DNA from: Rahnella sikkimica
Lineage (GTDB): Bacteria > Pseudomonadota > Gammaproteobacteria > Enterobacterales > Enterobacteriaceae
Length of the DNA: 64,000 nt
Reading direction: 5' to 3'
Assembly (NCBI RefSeq): GCF_002951615.1
Contig: NZ_CP019062.1
Coordinates: 1,426,001-1,490,000 of the forward strand
Made by a program: the position numbers and the translations under genes. The notes under the pieces are model-generated. The model saw nothing but the letters and a program-made list of their open reading frames with translations. It did not search any database and was not told the DNA's origin. Shown in pieces: positions 34,991 through 46,352 of this stretch. Numbering within the stretch: the first letter of the stretch is position 1; each line of letters begins with the position of its first letter.

Positions 34991-35920
34991 TTATTTGATT
35001 GTCGCCGGAGGTTTAAGCGGTTGTTGTTGCGTCAGCCACAGCCCGGCGGCAGTGAAGAAATGCTGCGCCAGCGCCGTTGCCCTGCCCGGTTCGGCCACCA
35101 CCAGCGCCGCGTGGCGGGTCATTGGCGTAATGTCCAGCGGACTGCGTTTCAGCGCCGGATGCATCTCATCAATCAGATGACCACTCGGCACCAGCGCACA
35201 GCCAATGCCGACAAACACGCCCTGCATCAGCTGAAATATCGAGGTGCTTTCCAGACGCGGATGCAGTTCCAGCCCGGCCTGACGGAAAAAATTATCCAGA
35301 TACCGGCGGAAATAACGGCTCGGCTCGGAAAGACACAACGGCAACGCCGCGGCCTGTTCGGCGGTCATCAGCCCGATATTGTCCAGCTCAGGGAAATGGT
35401 CCGGGTGATACACCACGTCCACGCCGCCGTCATCAAGCGACACCAGCTGGAAACGCAGTTCGTTGAGGGTCGAGAACTCGAAAAAGCCGATGCCGACATC
35501 CACGGAATGGCTGCTCAGCGCTTCAATCAGCTGATCGGCGCTGACTTCCGAGACGCGATAATCCAGCCCCGGATGCGCCTGGCTTACCGCTTTGATCAGC
35601 TGCGCCAGCGAAACGCTGCACTGCGGCATCACGCCAATTCGTAGCGTTCCGCTCATGCCCTGTTTGAGGGATTCCACTTCCAGCTTGAGGCCTTCGTAAA
35701 CCGCCACAATTTCACGCGCCCAGCTCAGCACCCGCAGGCCTTCAGCGGTGAATCCTTCGAAGTTATTGCCCCGGTTGATCAGGTTCAGCCCGAGTTCTTT
35801 TTCAAGGTTTTTGAGCCGCATCGACAGCGTCGGCTGGCTGACAAAACTGGCTTCCGCCGCCCGCCCGAAATGACGTTCCCGTTCAAGATTACAGAGATAA
35901 ATAAGCTGTTTGATGTCCAT
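34991..35920 (-). CDS. LysR-type transcriptional regulator
   Basis: The 309-residue regulator begins MDIKQLIYLCNLERERHFGR, with the helix-turn-helix RAAEASFVSQPTLSMRLKNL at about residues 20-39 and a C-terminal ligand-binding domain. The start at 35920 is the normal LysR start; the frame extends upstream to 35992 without homology. I cannot assign a target. Neighbours are a DUF2501 gene on the same strand and a DUF883 gene divergent from it, across 232 bp. Either could be regulated, but nothing in the sequence proves it. Confidence 0.85.
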   Translation of the reverse strand: MDIKQLIYLCNLERERHFGRAAEASFVSQPTLSMRLKNLEKELGLNLINRGNNFEGFTAEGLRVLSWAREIVAVYEGLKLEVESLKQGMSGTLRIGVMPQCSVSLAQLIKAVSQAHPGLDYRVSEVSADQLIEALSSHSVDVGIGFFEFSTLNELRFQLVSLDDGGVDVVYHPDHFPELDNIGLMTAEQAAALPLCLSEPSRYFRRYLDNFFRQAGLELHPRLESTSIFQLMQGVFVGIGCALVPSGHLIDEMHPALKRSPLDITPMTRHAALVVAEPGRATALAQHFFTAAGLWLTQQQPLKPPATIK

Positions 35921-36152
35921 TTTATAAAAATTCAATATGTTGCTAAAACGCTGAAAGCGCATTGATTCAATGCAGTACCGCCGTGCGTACACAAAGAATG
36001 CCCAGAAATCCGTGCGAGATAATCAAAGAAGCATAGCGGATAGCGGGATGCGCGTCATCAGCACGCCGGTTCCGTTTTTTCAGACAAGAATCCGGCAAAC
36101 ATCACGTTTTCCGACTACGCTTAAAAGCTGTCACAAACAAAGGAGCACTAAA

Positions 36153-36425
36153 ATGTCATCTCAAGAATTCGAAAATGATGCAGATCGTCTGGCTGATAAG
36201 GTCGAAAACAAAGCGAACGAGTTCGCTGGCGAAGCGCAAAAGCAATTTGGCGACTTTGTGGATTCACCAAAGCACCAGCTGAAAGGCGCAGCGCGCAAAT
36301 ACTCCGCGCAGGCGAGTGAAGTGGTTTCAGATGTTGCCGATAAGATCAAAGAAAATCCGCTGTCAGGATTGATCGCTGCGGGCGCTATCGGCGTCGTGCT
36401 CGGTTTGCTGTTGGGCCGCAAATAA
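36153..36425 (+). CDS. DUF883 / ElaB-YqjD-type small membrane-anchored protein
   Basis: The 90-residue protein is a long charged amphipathic helix (residues about 5-60: ADRLADKVENKANEFAGEAQ) followed by a glycine-zipper membrane anchor PLSGLIAAGAIGVVLGLLLG and a final RK. This build matches E. coli ElaB, YqjD and YgaM, stationary-phase proteins that tether to the inner membrane and can bind ribosomes. The start at 36153 has AAGGAG 7 bases upstream; the longer frame from 35970 is not used. It ends at a strong bidirectional terminator. Confidence 0.85.
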   Translation: MSSQEFENDADRLADKVENKANEFAGEAQKQFGDFVDSPKHQLKGAARKYSAQASEVVSDVADKIKENPLSGLIAAGAIGVVLGLLLGRK

Positions 36426-36457
36426 GCCTGCTCTTCAGCAAGATAAAAGCTTCAGCT

Positions 36458-36489
36458 AAAGAAAGCCCGGTTGGGCTTTCTTTGTTTTC
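36458..36489. terminator. Bidirectional terminator between DUF883 gene and rcnA
   Basis: AAAGAAAGCCC (36458-36468) pairs perfectly with GGGCTTTCTTT (36473-36483) around GGTT, with T-rich sequence after it on both strands. It serves the two convergent genes. Confidence 0.92.
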
Positions 36490-36507
36490 AACATCCCGTA
36501 ATTCGTA

Positions 36508-37410
36508 TTACGCCGTCAGCCCGAGAAAGGCGTGCACGCCCATATAGATTCCCACAGCGCCAATCAGTGCACTGGAAAAATACGGTGCGCGGCGCGCGAC
36601 TGTATTGAATCCACTCCAGCGTTTTGCAACCTGCCGGACGCTCAGCGCCGCCGCGACACCCACGGTCACCAGCGTTAACGCCAGCCCGAGGCTGAAACAC
36701 ACCACCAGCGCGGCACCCAGCGCCAGTGCTTTCAGCTGGATGCAAATCAGCAATACGGTAATCGCCGCCGGGCAGGGGATCAGGCCGCCGGTCAGGCCGA
36801 AAACCAATATCTGCCCGTTGGTGACGTCTTTGGTCGCGAACCGCCGGGCGATATCTCCCGCATGAGCCCTTTCGTGTGCATCCTGATATTCCTGCGCAGC
36901 AACGTTGACGCGAAAACCTGTCAGGCTCGCCGGTTTGGCGTGAATGGCGTGAGGCACGCTGGCAGGCTGAAGAAGTCCGTGATCATGGTCGTGCCGGTGA
37001 TCGTGATGATGTTCATGAGCACCATGACCGTGCGTATGCCCCGCGCCGCTTTGCTGCTGTTTCCACGCGCTTTCTCCGCGAAAGGTCCGCCAGAACATCC
37101 ACGTTGCAGTGCCCGTGATAATCACGGCCGAGACCAGCTGGAGCCAGGGTTCAGCCGATTCAGCGGTGAAACGGTTACTGATGACCATCCCGCCAAACGC
37201 AATCAGCCAGACGATCGCGGTATGGGAAACCGTAGCCGCCAGCCCGAGCATCACAGCCTGCCGGACGGTGCCTTTGATGGCGATGATAAAAGCCGCCATC
37301 ATCGTTTTCGAATGGCCCGGTTCCAGCCCGTGCAAAGCCCCTAACAATATGGCGCTGGGGATAAACACCCAGGCATTTCCCTGCTGCAATAACGTGGCAA
37401 AGTCGTTCAT
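36508..37410 (-). CDS. rcnA: Nickel/cobalt efflux protein RcnA
   Basis: RcnA exports Ni2+ and Co2+ across the inner membrane. The 300-residue protein has six spans, HGLEPGHSKTMMAAFIIA near the N-terminus, and a cytoplasmic metal-binding histidine-rich loop (HTHGHGAHEHHHDHRHDHDH, about residues 125-144). A second conserved block, FGLTGGLIPCPAAITVLL, follows. The loop is followed by an insert of about 30 residues not seen in E. coli. The start at 37410 corresponds to E. coli MTEFTTLLQQGNAW; an ATG at 37419 is possible. It is divergent from rcnR, with RcnR sites between. Confidence 0.95.
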   Translation of the reverse strand: MNDFATLLQQGNAWVFIPSAILLGALHGLEPGHSKTMMAAFIIAIKGTVRQAVMLGLAATVSHTAIVWLIAFGGMVISNRFTAESAEPWLQLVSAVIITGTATWMFWRTFRGESAWKQQQSGAGHTHGHGAHEHHHDHRHDHDHGLLQPASVPHAIHAKPASLTGFRVNVAAQEYQDAHERAHAGDIARRFATKDVTNGQILVFGLTGGLIPCPAAITVLLICIQLKALALGAALVVCFSLGLALTLVTVGVAAALSVRQVAKRWSGFNTVARRAPYFSSALIGAVGIYMGVHAFLGLTA

Positions 37411-37446
37411 GGTTATCATTCTCAATGAAAGTGGCGCGGACGATTC

Positions 37447-37480
37447 TACTCCCCCCAGTATCAAATACTACCCCCCAGTA
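37447..37480. promoter_or_regulatory. Two RcnR operator sites
   Basis: TACTCCCCCCAGTA (37447-37460) and TACTACCCCCCAGTA (37466-37480) each fit the RcnR site TACT-G6-(N)-AGTA read on the minus strand. They are 5 bp apart in the rcnA/rcnR gap. Apo-RcnR bound here represses both genes until Ni or Co binds. The first site lacks the one-base spacer. Confidence 0.88.
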
Positions 37481-37530
37481 TATTGCGGATGATATGCTGC
37501 CAGCGTCTTTACCGTCATCAGGGAGTTAAC

Positions 37531-37803
37531 ATGTCACATACAATCCGCGACAAACAGAAACTGAAAGCGCGTACCCGTAAAATTCAGGGACAGGTTGTGG
37601 CATTACATAAAATGCTGGATGAGCCGCACGAATGTTCGGCGGTGTTGCAACAGATTGCGGCAATCCGCGGTGCGGTAAACGGGCTGATGCGGGAAGTGAT
37701 CAAAGGCCATCTGACCGATCATCTGGTGCATGAAGAGGATGTGGCGAAGCGAGAGGCCGATCTGGATGTCGTGCTGAACGTGCTGAATGCTTACGTGAAG
37801 TGA
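37531..37803 (+). CDS. rcnR: Ni/Co-responsive repressor RcnR
   Basis: The 90-residue CsoR/RcnR-family repressor binds its operator as a tetramer and releases on Ni2+ or Co2+. Metal ligands H3, C35, H60 and H64 are all at E. coli positions (MSH; EPHECSA; KGHLTDH). The start at 37531 has AGGGAG upstream; the frame opens from 37483 but the extra residues are not homologous. It converges on narK, sharing a terminator. Confidence 0.97.
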   Translation: MSHTIRDKQKLKARTRKIQGQVVALHKMLDEPHECSAVLQQIAAIRGAVNGLMREVIKGHLTDHLVHEEDVAKREADLDVVLNVLNAYVK

Positions 37804-37818
37804 TTTGCGCCCATGAAA

Positions 37819-37841
37819 AAAGGGGCCGAAGCCCCTTTCGT
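37819..37841. terminator. Bidirectional terminator between rcnR and narK
   Basis: AAAGGGGC (37819-37826), loop CGAA, GCCCCTTT (37831-37838), flanked by A and T runs, 16 bases past the rcnR stop and 17 past the narK stop. Confidence 0.9.
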
Positions 37842-37857
37842 TACTGTCTGTCAGACT

Positions 37858-39276
37858 TTATTTTCTGGCCTGTTTGGTCGCAAAGCCTTTGTTCAGCTTG
37901 CGCCAGTAGACCAGCCAGGTGATCAGCGCACACACCACGTAGAACACCAGGAAGACTTTCATCGCACCCGCCGGTGAACCGGTCAGCGCCAGAGAGGTAC
38001 CGAAGGCTTTCGGAATGAAGAAGCCGCCGATCGCACCGATTGAAGAGATAAAGCCCAGTGCCGCCGCCGTATCTGTGACCGCTTCACGCAGCGCTTCGTC
38101 GTCAGTTGCTCCGCGCGCTTTCGCCTGATCGGTGGTCAGCTTACGGAAGATCACCGCAATCATCTGGTACGTGGAACCACTCCCCAGCCCGGCCGTCAGG
38201 AACAGCACCATGAAGACGGCGAAGAAGGCCGGGAAATTGCCACCCACACCGCCGACCGGCAGCGTCAGGAACAGCAAACCGGCAAAGACGGCCATCACGA
38301 TATAGTTGACCAGTGTCACGCGAATGCCGCCCAGACGGTCAGACAACATACCGCCGCCGGAACGCGCCAGCGCGCCAATGAACGGACCGAAAAACGCATA
38401 CTGAATGATATTCACGTCAGGGAACTGGGTTTTGGTCAGCATCGCAAAACCGGCGGAGAAACCGATAAATGAGCCGAACGTCGCCAGATAGAGCACACTC
38501 ATGATCCACAGGTGACCGCGTTTGAGTACCGGCAGTTGCTGGCGGATAGACGCTTTAGACGTCGCCAGATCGTTCATGCCAAACCAGGCGGCAATCGTGC
38601 CAATAACCAGGAACGGCACCCACACCCACGCGGCGTTTTGCAGCCACATATCTGCACCATTCGCCAGCGTTTGTTTGTCGCTGAATGCGGCAAATACGCC
38701 GAGTGAAATTACCAGCGGTGCAACCAGCTGCATCACGCTCACGCCCAGATTGCCCAGACCGCCGTTAATGCCCAGCGCGCCACCCTGTTTGGATTTCGGG
38801 AAGAAGAAGCTGATATTCGACATGCTCGACGCAAAGTTTGCGCCACCGAAACCACACAGCAATGCGATAACCAGGAAAGTATTGTAAGACGTGCTGACGT
38901 CCTGCACCGCAAAGCCCAGCCATATGCAGGGCAGTACCAGGAAAATGGTGCTGAGTGCTGTCCAGCGACGGCCGCCAAACAGCGGGATCATGAACGAGTA
39001 AGGGACGCGCAGCAAAGCGCCGGACACGGAAGGAATGGCGGTCAGCATGAACAGCTGATCGGTGGTGAAGTTAAAGCCGACTTTGTTCAGGTTGACGGAA
39101 ACCAGACTAAACAGCATCCAGACGCAGAAACCCAGTAGCAGGCAAGGTACGGAGATCCAGAGATTTCGGCTCGCCACTTTATGCCCGGTTTTTTCCCAGA
39201 ATGCCGGATCTTCCGGTCGCCAGTCCTGCAACAGGCGTGACGGTTTTTCCGTTGATGGAGCAGATGTTTGTGACAT
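37858..39276 (-). CDS. narK: Nitrate/nitrite antiporter NarK
   Basis: This 472-residue, 12-TM MFS carrier exchanges nitrate for nitrite during nitrate respiration. The two nitrate-signature glycine-rich motifs are visible, GFGGANFASSMSNISFFFP and GLGSGSTYQMIAVIF, along with the binding arginine in GALLRVPYSF. E. coli NarK has 463 residues. It is divergent from narXL, as in E. coli, with a perfect FNR box between. narGHJI, which follows narK in E. coli, is replaced here by rcnR/rcnA. Confidence 0.96.
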   Translation of the reverse strand: MSQTSAPSTEKPSRLLQDWRPEDPAFWEKTGHKVASRNLWISVPCLLLGFCVWMLFSLVSVNLNKVGFNFTTDQLFMLTAIPSVSGALLRVPYSFMIPLFGGRRWTALSTIFLVLPCIWLGFAVQDVSTSYNTFLVIALLCGFGGANFASSMSNISFFFPKSKQGGALGINGGLGNLGVSVMQLVAPLVISLGVFAAFSDKQTLANGADMWLQNAAWVWVPFLVIGTIAAWFGMNDLATSKASIRQQLPVLKRGHLWIMSVLYLATFGSFIGFSAGFAMLTKTQFPDVNIIQYAFFGPFIGALARSGGGMLSDRLGGIRVTLVNYIVMAVFAGLLFLTLPVGGVGGNFPAFFAVFMVLFLTAGLGSGSTYQMIAVIFRKLTTDQAKARGATDDEALREAVTDTAAALGFISSIGAIGGFFIPKAFGTSLALTGSPAGAMKVFLVFYVVCALITWLVYWRKLNKGFATKQARK

Positions 39277-39638
39277 AAGTACCTCGTGTAGCAGCGCGTT
39301 ATTGTTGTAATGACTGAGTTATGTCGCACACACTAGGTAGAGCACCGCCTCCGCATGTTGATGCAAATCAACGCAACGGCGGGTGTAAAAAGGCGTAAAA
39401 AAGCCCACAAATCCTTTGTGAGTATCCGGCGGATTTCGGATAAAGTGCTAAAATTCATTGAGTTGGTCAGTTTATTCCCCTGAAATTATCAGGGGCATCA
39501 CTCTTATGGAAATAAAGGAGTAATCACAAAGAGGTATAGGGAAACTCCCCCTGATCATAAAAAATGCCACTCCGTAATTATATCGTTTCAGCTTTTTACG
39601 GTATTTACCGCTCCCGACACAGATCCAGGAACCCAGTT
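39277..39638. promoter_or_regulatory. narK/narX control region
   Basis: This 362-bp divergent gap holds the FNR box at 39358-39371, whose centre would sit near -41.5 of a narK start around 39323 with minus-10 TAGTGT (plus 39330-39335). A NarL heptamer TACCTCT lies on the minus strand at 39530-39536 (consensus TACYNMT). A perfect inverted repeat CCCCTGA-AATTA-TCAGGGG (39477-39495) lies upstream of narX, possibly in its leader; its role is unknown. Confidence 0.6.
39358..39371 (-). promoter_or_regulatory. FNR box of narK
   Basis: TTGATGCAAATCAA is a perfect match to TTGAT-N4-ATCAA. It accounts for anaerobic activation of narK, as in E. coli. Confidence 0.9.
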
Positions 39639-41429
39639 ATGTTTAAACGCGCTTTGCCTTCTCTGTCGCTCGTCAGTCAGATCACCATGCTGATGCTGCT
39701 GCTCGGCCTGCTGGGCATTGGCGGAATGAGCATGGCGGCGTGGATGGCGGGAAGTATAGAAGGCAACGCCCACGCGATTAACAAAGCCGGTTCGCTGCGT
39801 ATGCAGAGTTACCGGTTGTTGTCCGAAGTGCCGCTGAACGGCAAAAGCGCCGCGTATATCCGCCAGATGGAAGTTGACCAGAACAGCACCGATTTATTGC
39901 AGGCGGTCGAGCGTGAACACCTCCAGCCGCAATTTTTCGCCCTGCGCCATTACTGGCAAACGACGCTGCGCGATCAGGTTCTGGCGGCGAAACATCCGCA
40001 GGACGTCTCCGCGAATATGGCAGTGTTTGTCAGCCAGCTCGATACGCTGGTCGCCGAGCTGGAACATAAAACCGAATACCATTTGCAGCAGATCGCGCTG
40101 ATCCAGCGCGGTCTGGTGACCTTCACGCTGATCCTGCTGGCGCTGACCATCTGGTTCCTCCGCCGCCATCTGCTGACGCCGTGGCGCAGCCTGCTTGCTC
40201 AGGCCAGCGCGATTACCGCCGGTGATTTTACCCGCCGTTATGAACGCAAGCGCGTGGCGACCGGCAATGCGCATAACGAAATGGATATCCTCGGCGATTC
40301 GCTCAACAGCATGTCGGTGGCGCTGGGTGAAATGGTCGATAATCTGGCGCAGCGCGTGGCGGAGAAAACCGCCGATCTGCAACAGAAAAACCGGATGCTG
40401 GATTATCTCTACCGCGTCAGCCGCCAGTTGCACACCAGTGCGCCGCTGGAAACGCGGATGCAGCCGGTACTGAAAGAGCTGCAATCGCTGACACCGCTCA
40501 GCGGCGTGCAGGTGCGGCAATACGAAAATAACGGCGCGGAAGTGTTTAATGAATTCAGTCAGGCATCCCCTCGCCAGCCGGTCAGCCCGAAGGTCGGCGA
40601 ACATGCGGGCGACACCGGTGAGTCACTGAGCTGGAGCCTGCGCGATGAGCGCGAAAACTACGGCGTTCTGCTGGCGCAATTGCCGCCGGGGCGACATCTG
40701 AATGACGACCAGCAGCAACTGGTGAATACGCTGCTCGAGCAACTGACCAGTACGCTGATGCTGGCGCGGCAGGCTGAAGATCAGCAGCAGCTGATGCTGA
40801 TGGAAGAACGTTCGGCCATCGCCCGCGAGCTGCACGATTCGCTGGCGCAGTCGCTGTCGTGCCTGAAAATTCAGGTTGCCTGCTTGCAGATGCACCCGGA
40901 AAGACTGTGCGAAGAAGACAGCGCATTGTTACAGCAGATGCGCGAGGAACTGAGCACCGCTTACCGCCAGTTGCGCGAACTGCTGACCACGTTCCGCCTG
41001 ACGATCAACACACCCGGCCTGCGGGCAGCGCTGCAACATACGGTGGACGAATTCTCGCGCCGCATGGGGCTGGCGATAGATTTTGATTATCAGATCCCGC
41101 CGCGATCAGTTCCGGCGAATCAGGGCATTCATCTGTTACACATCGCCCGCGAGGCGCTGAACAATGCGTATAAACACGCGAAAGCGACGCAGGTTTCCCT
41201 TGCGCTGCACGCTGATGAAGGCGAAATCACCATGAGTATCTGCGACAACGGCGAAGGTATTTCCCCTGATGCAGAGCGGCAAAATCATTACGGCCTGATC
41301 ATCATGCAGGATCGCGCCAGCACATTACACGGCACGTGTCGGGTTGCCCGACGTCCTGACGGCGGCACAGAAGTCACTGTCCGTTTCCGTCCGGAAGCGT
41401 TACCCATTAATCCCCAGGAGCAAGTATGA
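39639..41429 (+). CDS. narX: Nitrate/nitrite sensor kinase NarX
   Basis: The 596-residue inner-membrane kinase has two membrane spans flanking a periplasmic sensor with the nitrate P-box [17 protein letters not shown], then HAMP (about residues 175-230), a central module, and a HisKA_3 domain. The phospho-histidine is in [16 protein letters not shown], followed by an ATPase domain ([17 protein letters not shown]). The cysteine-rich central segment of E. coli NarX is not seen; the equivalent stretch is Pro/Ser-rich. The start at 39639 has CAGGA upstream and matches E. coli. It overlaps narL by 4 bp. Confidence 0.95.
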   Translation: MFKRALPSLSLVSQITMLMLLLGLLGIGGMSMAAWMAGSIEGNAHAINKAGSLRMQSYRLLSEVPLNGKSAAYIRQMEVDQNSTDLLQAVEREHLQPQFFALRHYWQTTLRDQVLAAKHPQDVSANMAVFVSQLDTLVAELEHKTEYHLQQIALIQRGLVTFTLILLALTIWFLRRHLLTPWRSLLAQASAITAGDFTRRYERKRVATGNAHNEMDILGDSLNSMSVALGEMVDNLAQRVAEKTADLQQKNRMLDYLYRVSRQLHTSAPLETRMQPVLKELQSLTPLSGVQVRQYENNGAEVFNEFSQASPRQPVSPKVGEHAGDTGESLSWSLRDERENYGVLLAQLPPGRHLNDDQQQLVNTLLEQLTSTLMLARQAEDQQQLMLMEERSAIARELHDSLAQSLSCLKIQVACLQMHPERLCEEDSALLQQMREELSTAYRQLRELLTTFRLTINTPGLRAALQHTVDEFSRRMGLAIDFDYQIPPRSVPANQGIHLLHIAREALNNAYKHAKATQVSLALHADEGEITMSICDNGEGISPDAERQNHYGLIIMQDRASTLHGTCRVARRPDGGTEVTVRFRPEALPINPQEQV

Positions 41430-42076
41430 ACGACATCACCCCTTCCACCATTTTGCTGATTGACGATCATCCTATGCTGCGCAACGGCGTGAAACAGCTG
41501 ATCGCGCTTGATGCCAGCCTGCAGGTGATTGGCGAAGCCAGCAACGGCGAACAAGGTGTCGAACTGGCGAAACAGCTCGACCCGGATCTGATCCTGCTGG
41601 ATCTGAACATGCCCGGCATGAACGGGCTGGATACGCTGGATAAAATGCGTGAAACCTCGCTGTCTGGCCGCGTGGTGGTGTTCAGCGTGTCCAATCATGA
41701 AGACGATGTGGTGACGGCGTTAAAACGTGGCGCGGACGGTTATCTGCTCAAAGACATGGAGCCGGAAGATTTGCTGGCCGCCCTGCACAACGCCGCCGCG
41801 GGCAAAATGGTGCTGAGCGAAGCGCTGACGCCGGTACTGGCCGCAAGTTTGCGTGAAAGCCGTCCGAGCGGTGACCGCGACATTCAGTCCCTGACGCCAC
41901 GCGAACGCGACATCATCAAGCTGATTGCCGAAGGTTTGCCAAATAAGATGATTGCCCGCCGCCTGAACATCACCGAAAGCACGGTGAAAGTTCACGTGAA
42001 GCATTTACTGAAAAAGATGAAGCTGAAATCCCGCGTCGAAGCCGCAGTTTGGGTATTGCAGAGTAACGTGATTTAA
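41426..42076 (+). CDS. narL: Nitrate response regulator NarL
   Basis: The 216-residue response regulator is phosphorylated by NarX at D59 ([12 protein letters not shown]) and controls nitrate-responsive genes such as narK. The acidic pair in LIDDHPML, the conserved K in GYLLKDM, and the C-terminal LuxR helix-turn-helix ([19 protein letters not shown] ... [11 protein letters not shown]) are all present. The ATGA overlap with narX couples translation. Downstream lies insertion-sequence debris rather than further nar genes. Confidence 0.97.
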   Translation: MNDITPSTILLIDDHPMLRNGVKQLIALDASLQVIGEASNGEQGVELAKQLDPDLILLDLNMPGMNGLDTLDKMRETSLSGRVVVFSVSNHEDDVVTALKRGADGYLLKDMEPEDLLAALHNAAAGKMVLSEALTPVLAASLRESRPSGDRDIQSLTPRERDIIKLIAEGLPNKMIARRLNITESTVKVHVKHLLKKMKLKSRVEAAVWVLQSNVI

Positions 42077-42132
42077 GCGTTATTTTACTGAAATTAATGA
42101 CAATTCAGTTCAACGCGCTCCCCTGCGATGGG

Positions 42133-42151
42133 CTGTCTCTTATACACAAAT
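42133..42151 (+). repeat. Tn5/IS50-like transposon end
   Basis: CTGTCTCTTATACACAAAT matches the Tn5 outside end (CTGACTCTTATACACAAGT) at 17 of 19 and the mosaic end at 17 of 19. No transposase of that type and no partner end were seen nearby. The 42152-42368 stretch beyond it is AT-rich with no recognised gene. It may be the surviving end of an IS4-superfamily element. Confidence 0.5.
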
Positions 42152-42637
42152 CCTCGGCATGAATGTTGGGGATTTTTTTTGAACTTTTTCTCATCAGTTG
42201 ATCTTCTTTGTATACCCCTCACTAGGTTTTAGAATGGTGCTGTCTGATTGTTATTCTTGGGCTAAAGATGTTTTCGGGCTTTGAAGTGGAATACTAATTT
42301 TGATGCCATCAGGGCCTTTAAGCTGGTGCCTGACGGCGCTGAGTTTGATTTGAAATGTTTATTTCATAATGAAAGGTCGAAAAGCTTTTTCTCCTGAGTT
42401 TAAGTGCGAAGCTGCAAGCCTTGTGGTTGATCGTGGCTATTCTATTGCGCAGGCCTGCGAGGCTATGGGCGTGGGTAAAACGGCGATGCAGCGCTGGGTT
42501 CATCAACTCAATAGTGAACGCGGTGGCGTAACACCGGACGTGGGTAAAGCCCTGACGCCTGACCAGCAGCGTATTCAGGCGCTCGAAGCCCAGATCCGTA
42601 AAATTGAACGCGAGAAAAATATCTTAAAGGAGGCTAC

Positions 42638-44727
<2,090 letters not shown>

Positions 44728-44766
44728 AAAACCTTAACGAGTGTCCAATATTGCTAGACCACATCA

Positions 44767-45240
44767 GGCCGACGGACATGTTCTGGCACATCTGCGTTTG
44801 GCGCGAAAACTTGCCGCTGCGCGGTTCCCTTACTCGGTTTCGAGCCATAGGTCTCGAAACACTTCGCTCGGCAAGCTTTCTGAAAGCGGCCACTGGCTAT
44901 GTAATTCAGCATGCTTTTTGAAAGCGGCCAGAGGCTTTTCTAAATTCAAAATCTAGCTGGTTTTAATCTTTTACAAAGGCAATCTGGCGCACTCAGAAAT
45001 TTTGCTGACCGAGAGTTCGAGACCGCAAGGCTCGAAGCTCGTAGGGAAGGCACCGCGTAGCGGCAAGATTTCGCGCCACACGCCGATATGTCAGAACACG
45101 TCCGTCGACCCAGCGGCAGCGCGCAGTTAAAAAGCGCGGAGTCCAGAGGCCCGCGCGTTACCGGGTCTCTGGTCGGTGTGGGCCGACGCCCACGACCTTG
45201 ACCTTGACGTAAACCCCGTTTGGGCGGCCAACCCATAGGT
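44767..45240. repeat. Palindromic repeat R5, left arm truncated
   Basis: The forward type 3 arm is present only from GGCCGACGGACATGTTC (about 44767); its edge, variable hairpin and core are missing at the IS3 right end. Then come CTTGCCGCTGCGCGGTTCC, the TTTCGAGCC...GGTCTCGAAA hairpin, GAAAGCGGCCACTGGC, a decayed spacer, and an inverted type 3 arm with hairpin CCAGAGGCCCG (45143-45153) and CGGGTCTCTGG (45162-45172, one G-T). The edge contains GTGGGCCGACGCCCAC. Confidence 0.8.
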
Positions 45241-45343
45241 TTCCCAATTTCCGCAACTCCATAGCTACTATTGTTCTTTTACATCCCTCCCCCTGACTTT
45301 AATAATCGTTGTTAATGATGTGTTGCGATGACAAGGGAAAACG

Positions 45344-46342
45344 ATGGGATACCGCATAAGTTTGCTGGAAAAAAGTCCGCTGGATGAACATGAAGATGCC
45401 GCCGGGGCGCTGCGCCGGACGCTGGAACTGGCGAAGCTGGCGGAGCGCTGGGGTTATCACCGGTTCTGGCTGGCGGAACATCACAACACCGACAAACTCG
45501 CGATCTCTTCGCCGGAAATTGTCATCGCCTGGATCCTCGCGCATACGCAAAAACTGCGGGTCGGATCGGGGGGCGTGATGCTGCAACATTACAGCCCGTA
45601 TAAGGTCGCCGAGAATTTTAATCAGCTGGCGTCACTCGCGCCCGGTCGTGTCGATATTGGTATCGGCAAAGCGCCGGGCGGATTGCCGCTTTCTACCCAC
45701 GCGCTGCAATACGCTGTCGATCCGGCGCGCAAAGGCGAGTTTGCGGATCAGCTGCGTCAGCTCGATGACTGGCTTTCAGTGCCGGTTCGCGGGCGCGGCG
45801 TGGATTCCCTTTCTGCCACACCACAACCGCCGCAGTCGGCATCGCGCTTTCTGCTTGGCGCGAGCGAACAGAGCGCCCGGCTGGCGGCCAGTCTCGGCTG
45901 GGAATTTGTTTTTGCCGCGCATCTGAATGCCGACGAGCGTGATATTTCTAACGCCCTTTCCGCCTATTCCTACGAAAGCAACGGCAGACGTGCACTGCTT
46001 GCCGTGCCGGTGATTGTCGCCGACACCGCCGCGCAGGCCGCACGGCTGGTGGATAGGACCCAGCGTTACCGCGTGACCGGCAGCGACGGCCAGAGCGTGA
46101 ACGTCGGCAGCCTCGAACAGGCAGAAACCTATATCCGGCAATCCGGCGCGGCGTCGCATCAGATTGAAGAACGCCAGTCGGACGTGCTGCATGGCACCGG
46201 CGAGGACGTTCACCGCCAGCTGGAAGCGTTGCAGGCCCGTTACGGCGTGGAAGAATTCATCATCGACACACCGGTCGCACAGCCTCAGGCGCGCCTGCGT
46301 TCACTCGAACTGTTAGCCGCGTCCAGCGTCGCGCTGGCATAA
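45344..46342 (+). CDS. Luciferase-like flavin monooxygenase, MsnO8-type
   Basis: The 332-residue protein belongs to the bacterial luciferase-like (LLM) superfamily of FMNH2-dependent monooxygenases. The opening YRISLLEKSPLDEHEDAAGA and the blocks YHRFWLAEHHNTDKLA and RVGSGGVMLQHYSPYKVAE are those of the MsnO8 group. It needs a flavin reductase partner, not found in the window. It starts a three-gene cluster (gap of 10 bp to the GNAT gene) that also holds an NtaA-type monooxygenase. The substrate is unknown; context suggests sulfur or S-substituted compounds. Confidence 0.87.
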   Translation: MGYRISLLEKSPLDEHEDAAGALRRTLELAKLAERWGYHRFWLAEHHNTDKLAISSPEIVIAWILAHTQKLRVGSGGVMLQHYSPYKVAENFNQLASLAPGRVDIGIGKAPGGLPLSTHALQYAVDPARKGEFADQLRQLDDWLSVPVRGRGVDSLSATPQPPQSASRFLLGASEQSARLAASLGWEFVFAAHLNADERDISNALSAYSYESNGRRALLAVPVIVADTAAQAARLVDRTQRYRVTGSDGQSVNVGSLEQAETYIRQSGAASHQIEERQSDVLHGTGEDVHRQLEALQARYGVEEFIIDTPVAQPQARLRSLELLAASSVALA

Positions 46343-46352
46343 GGAACCGAAC

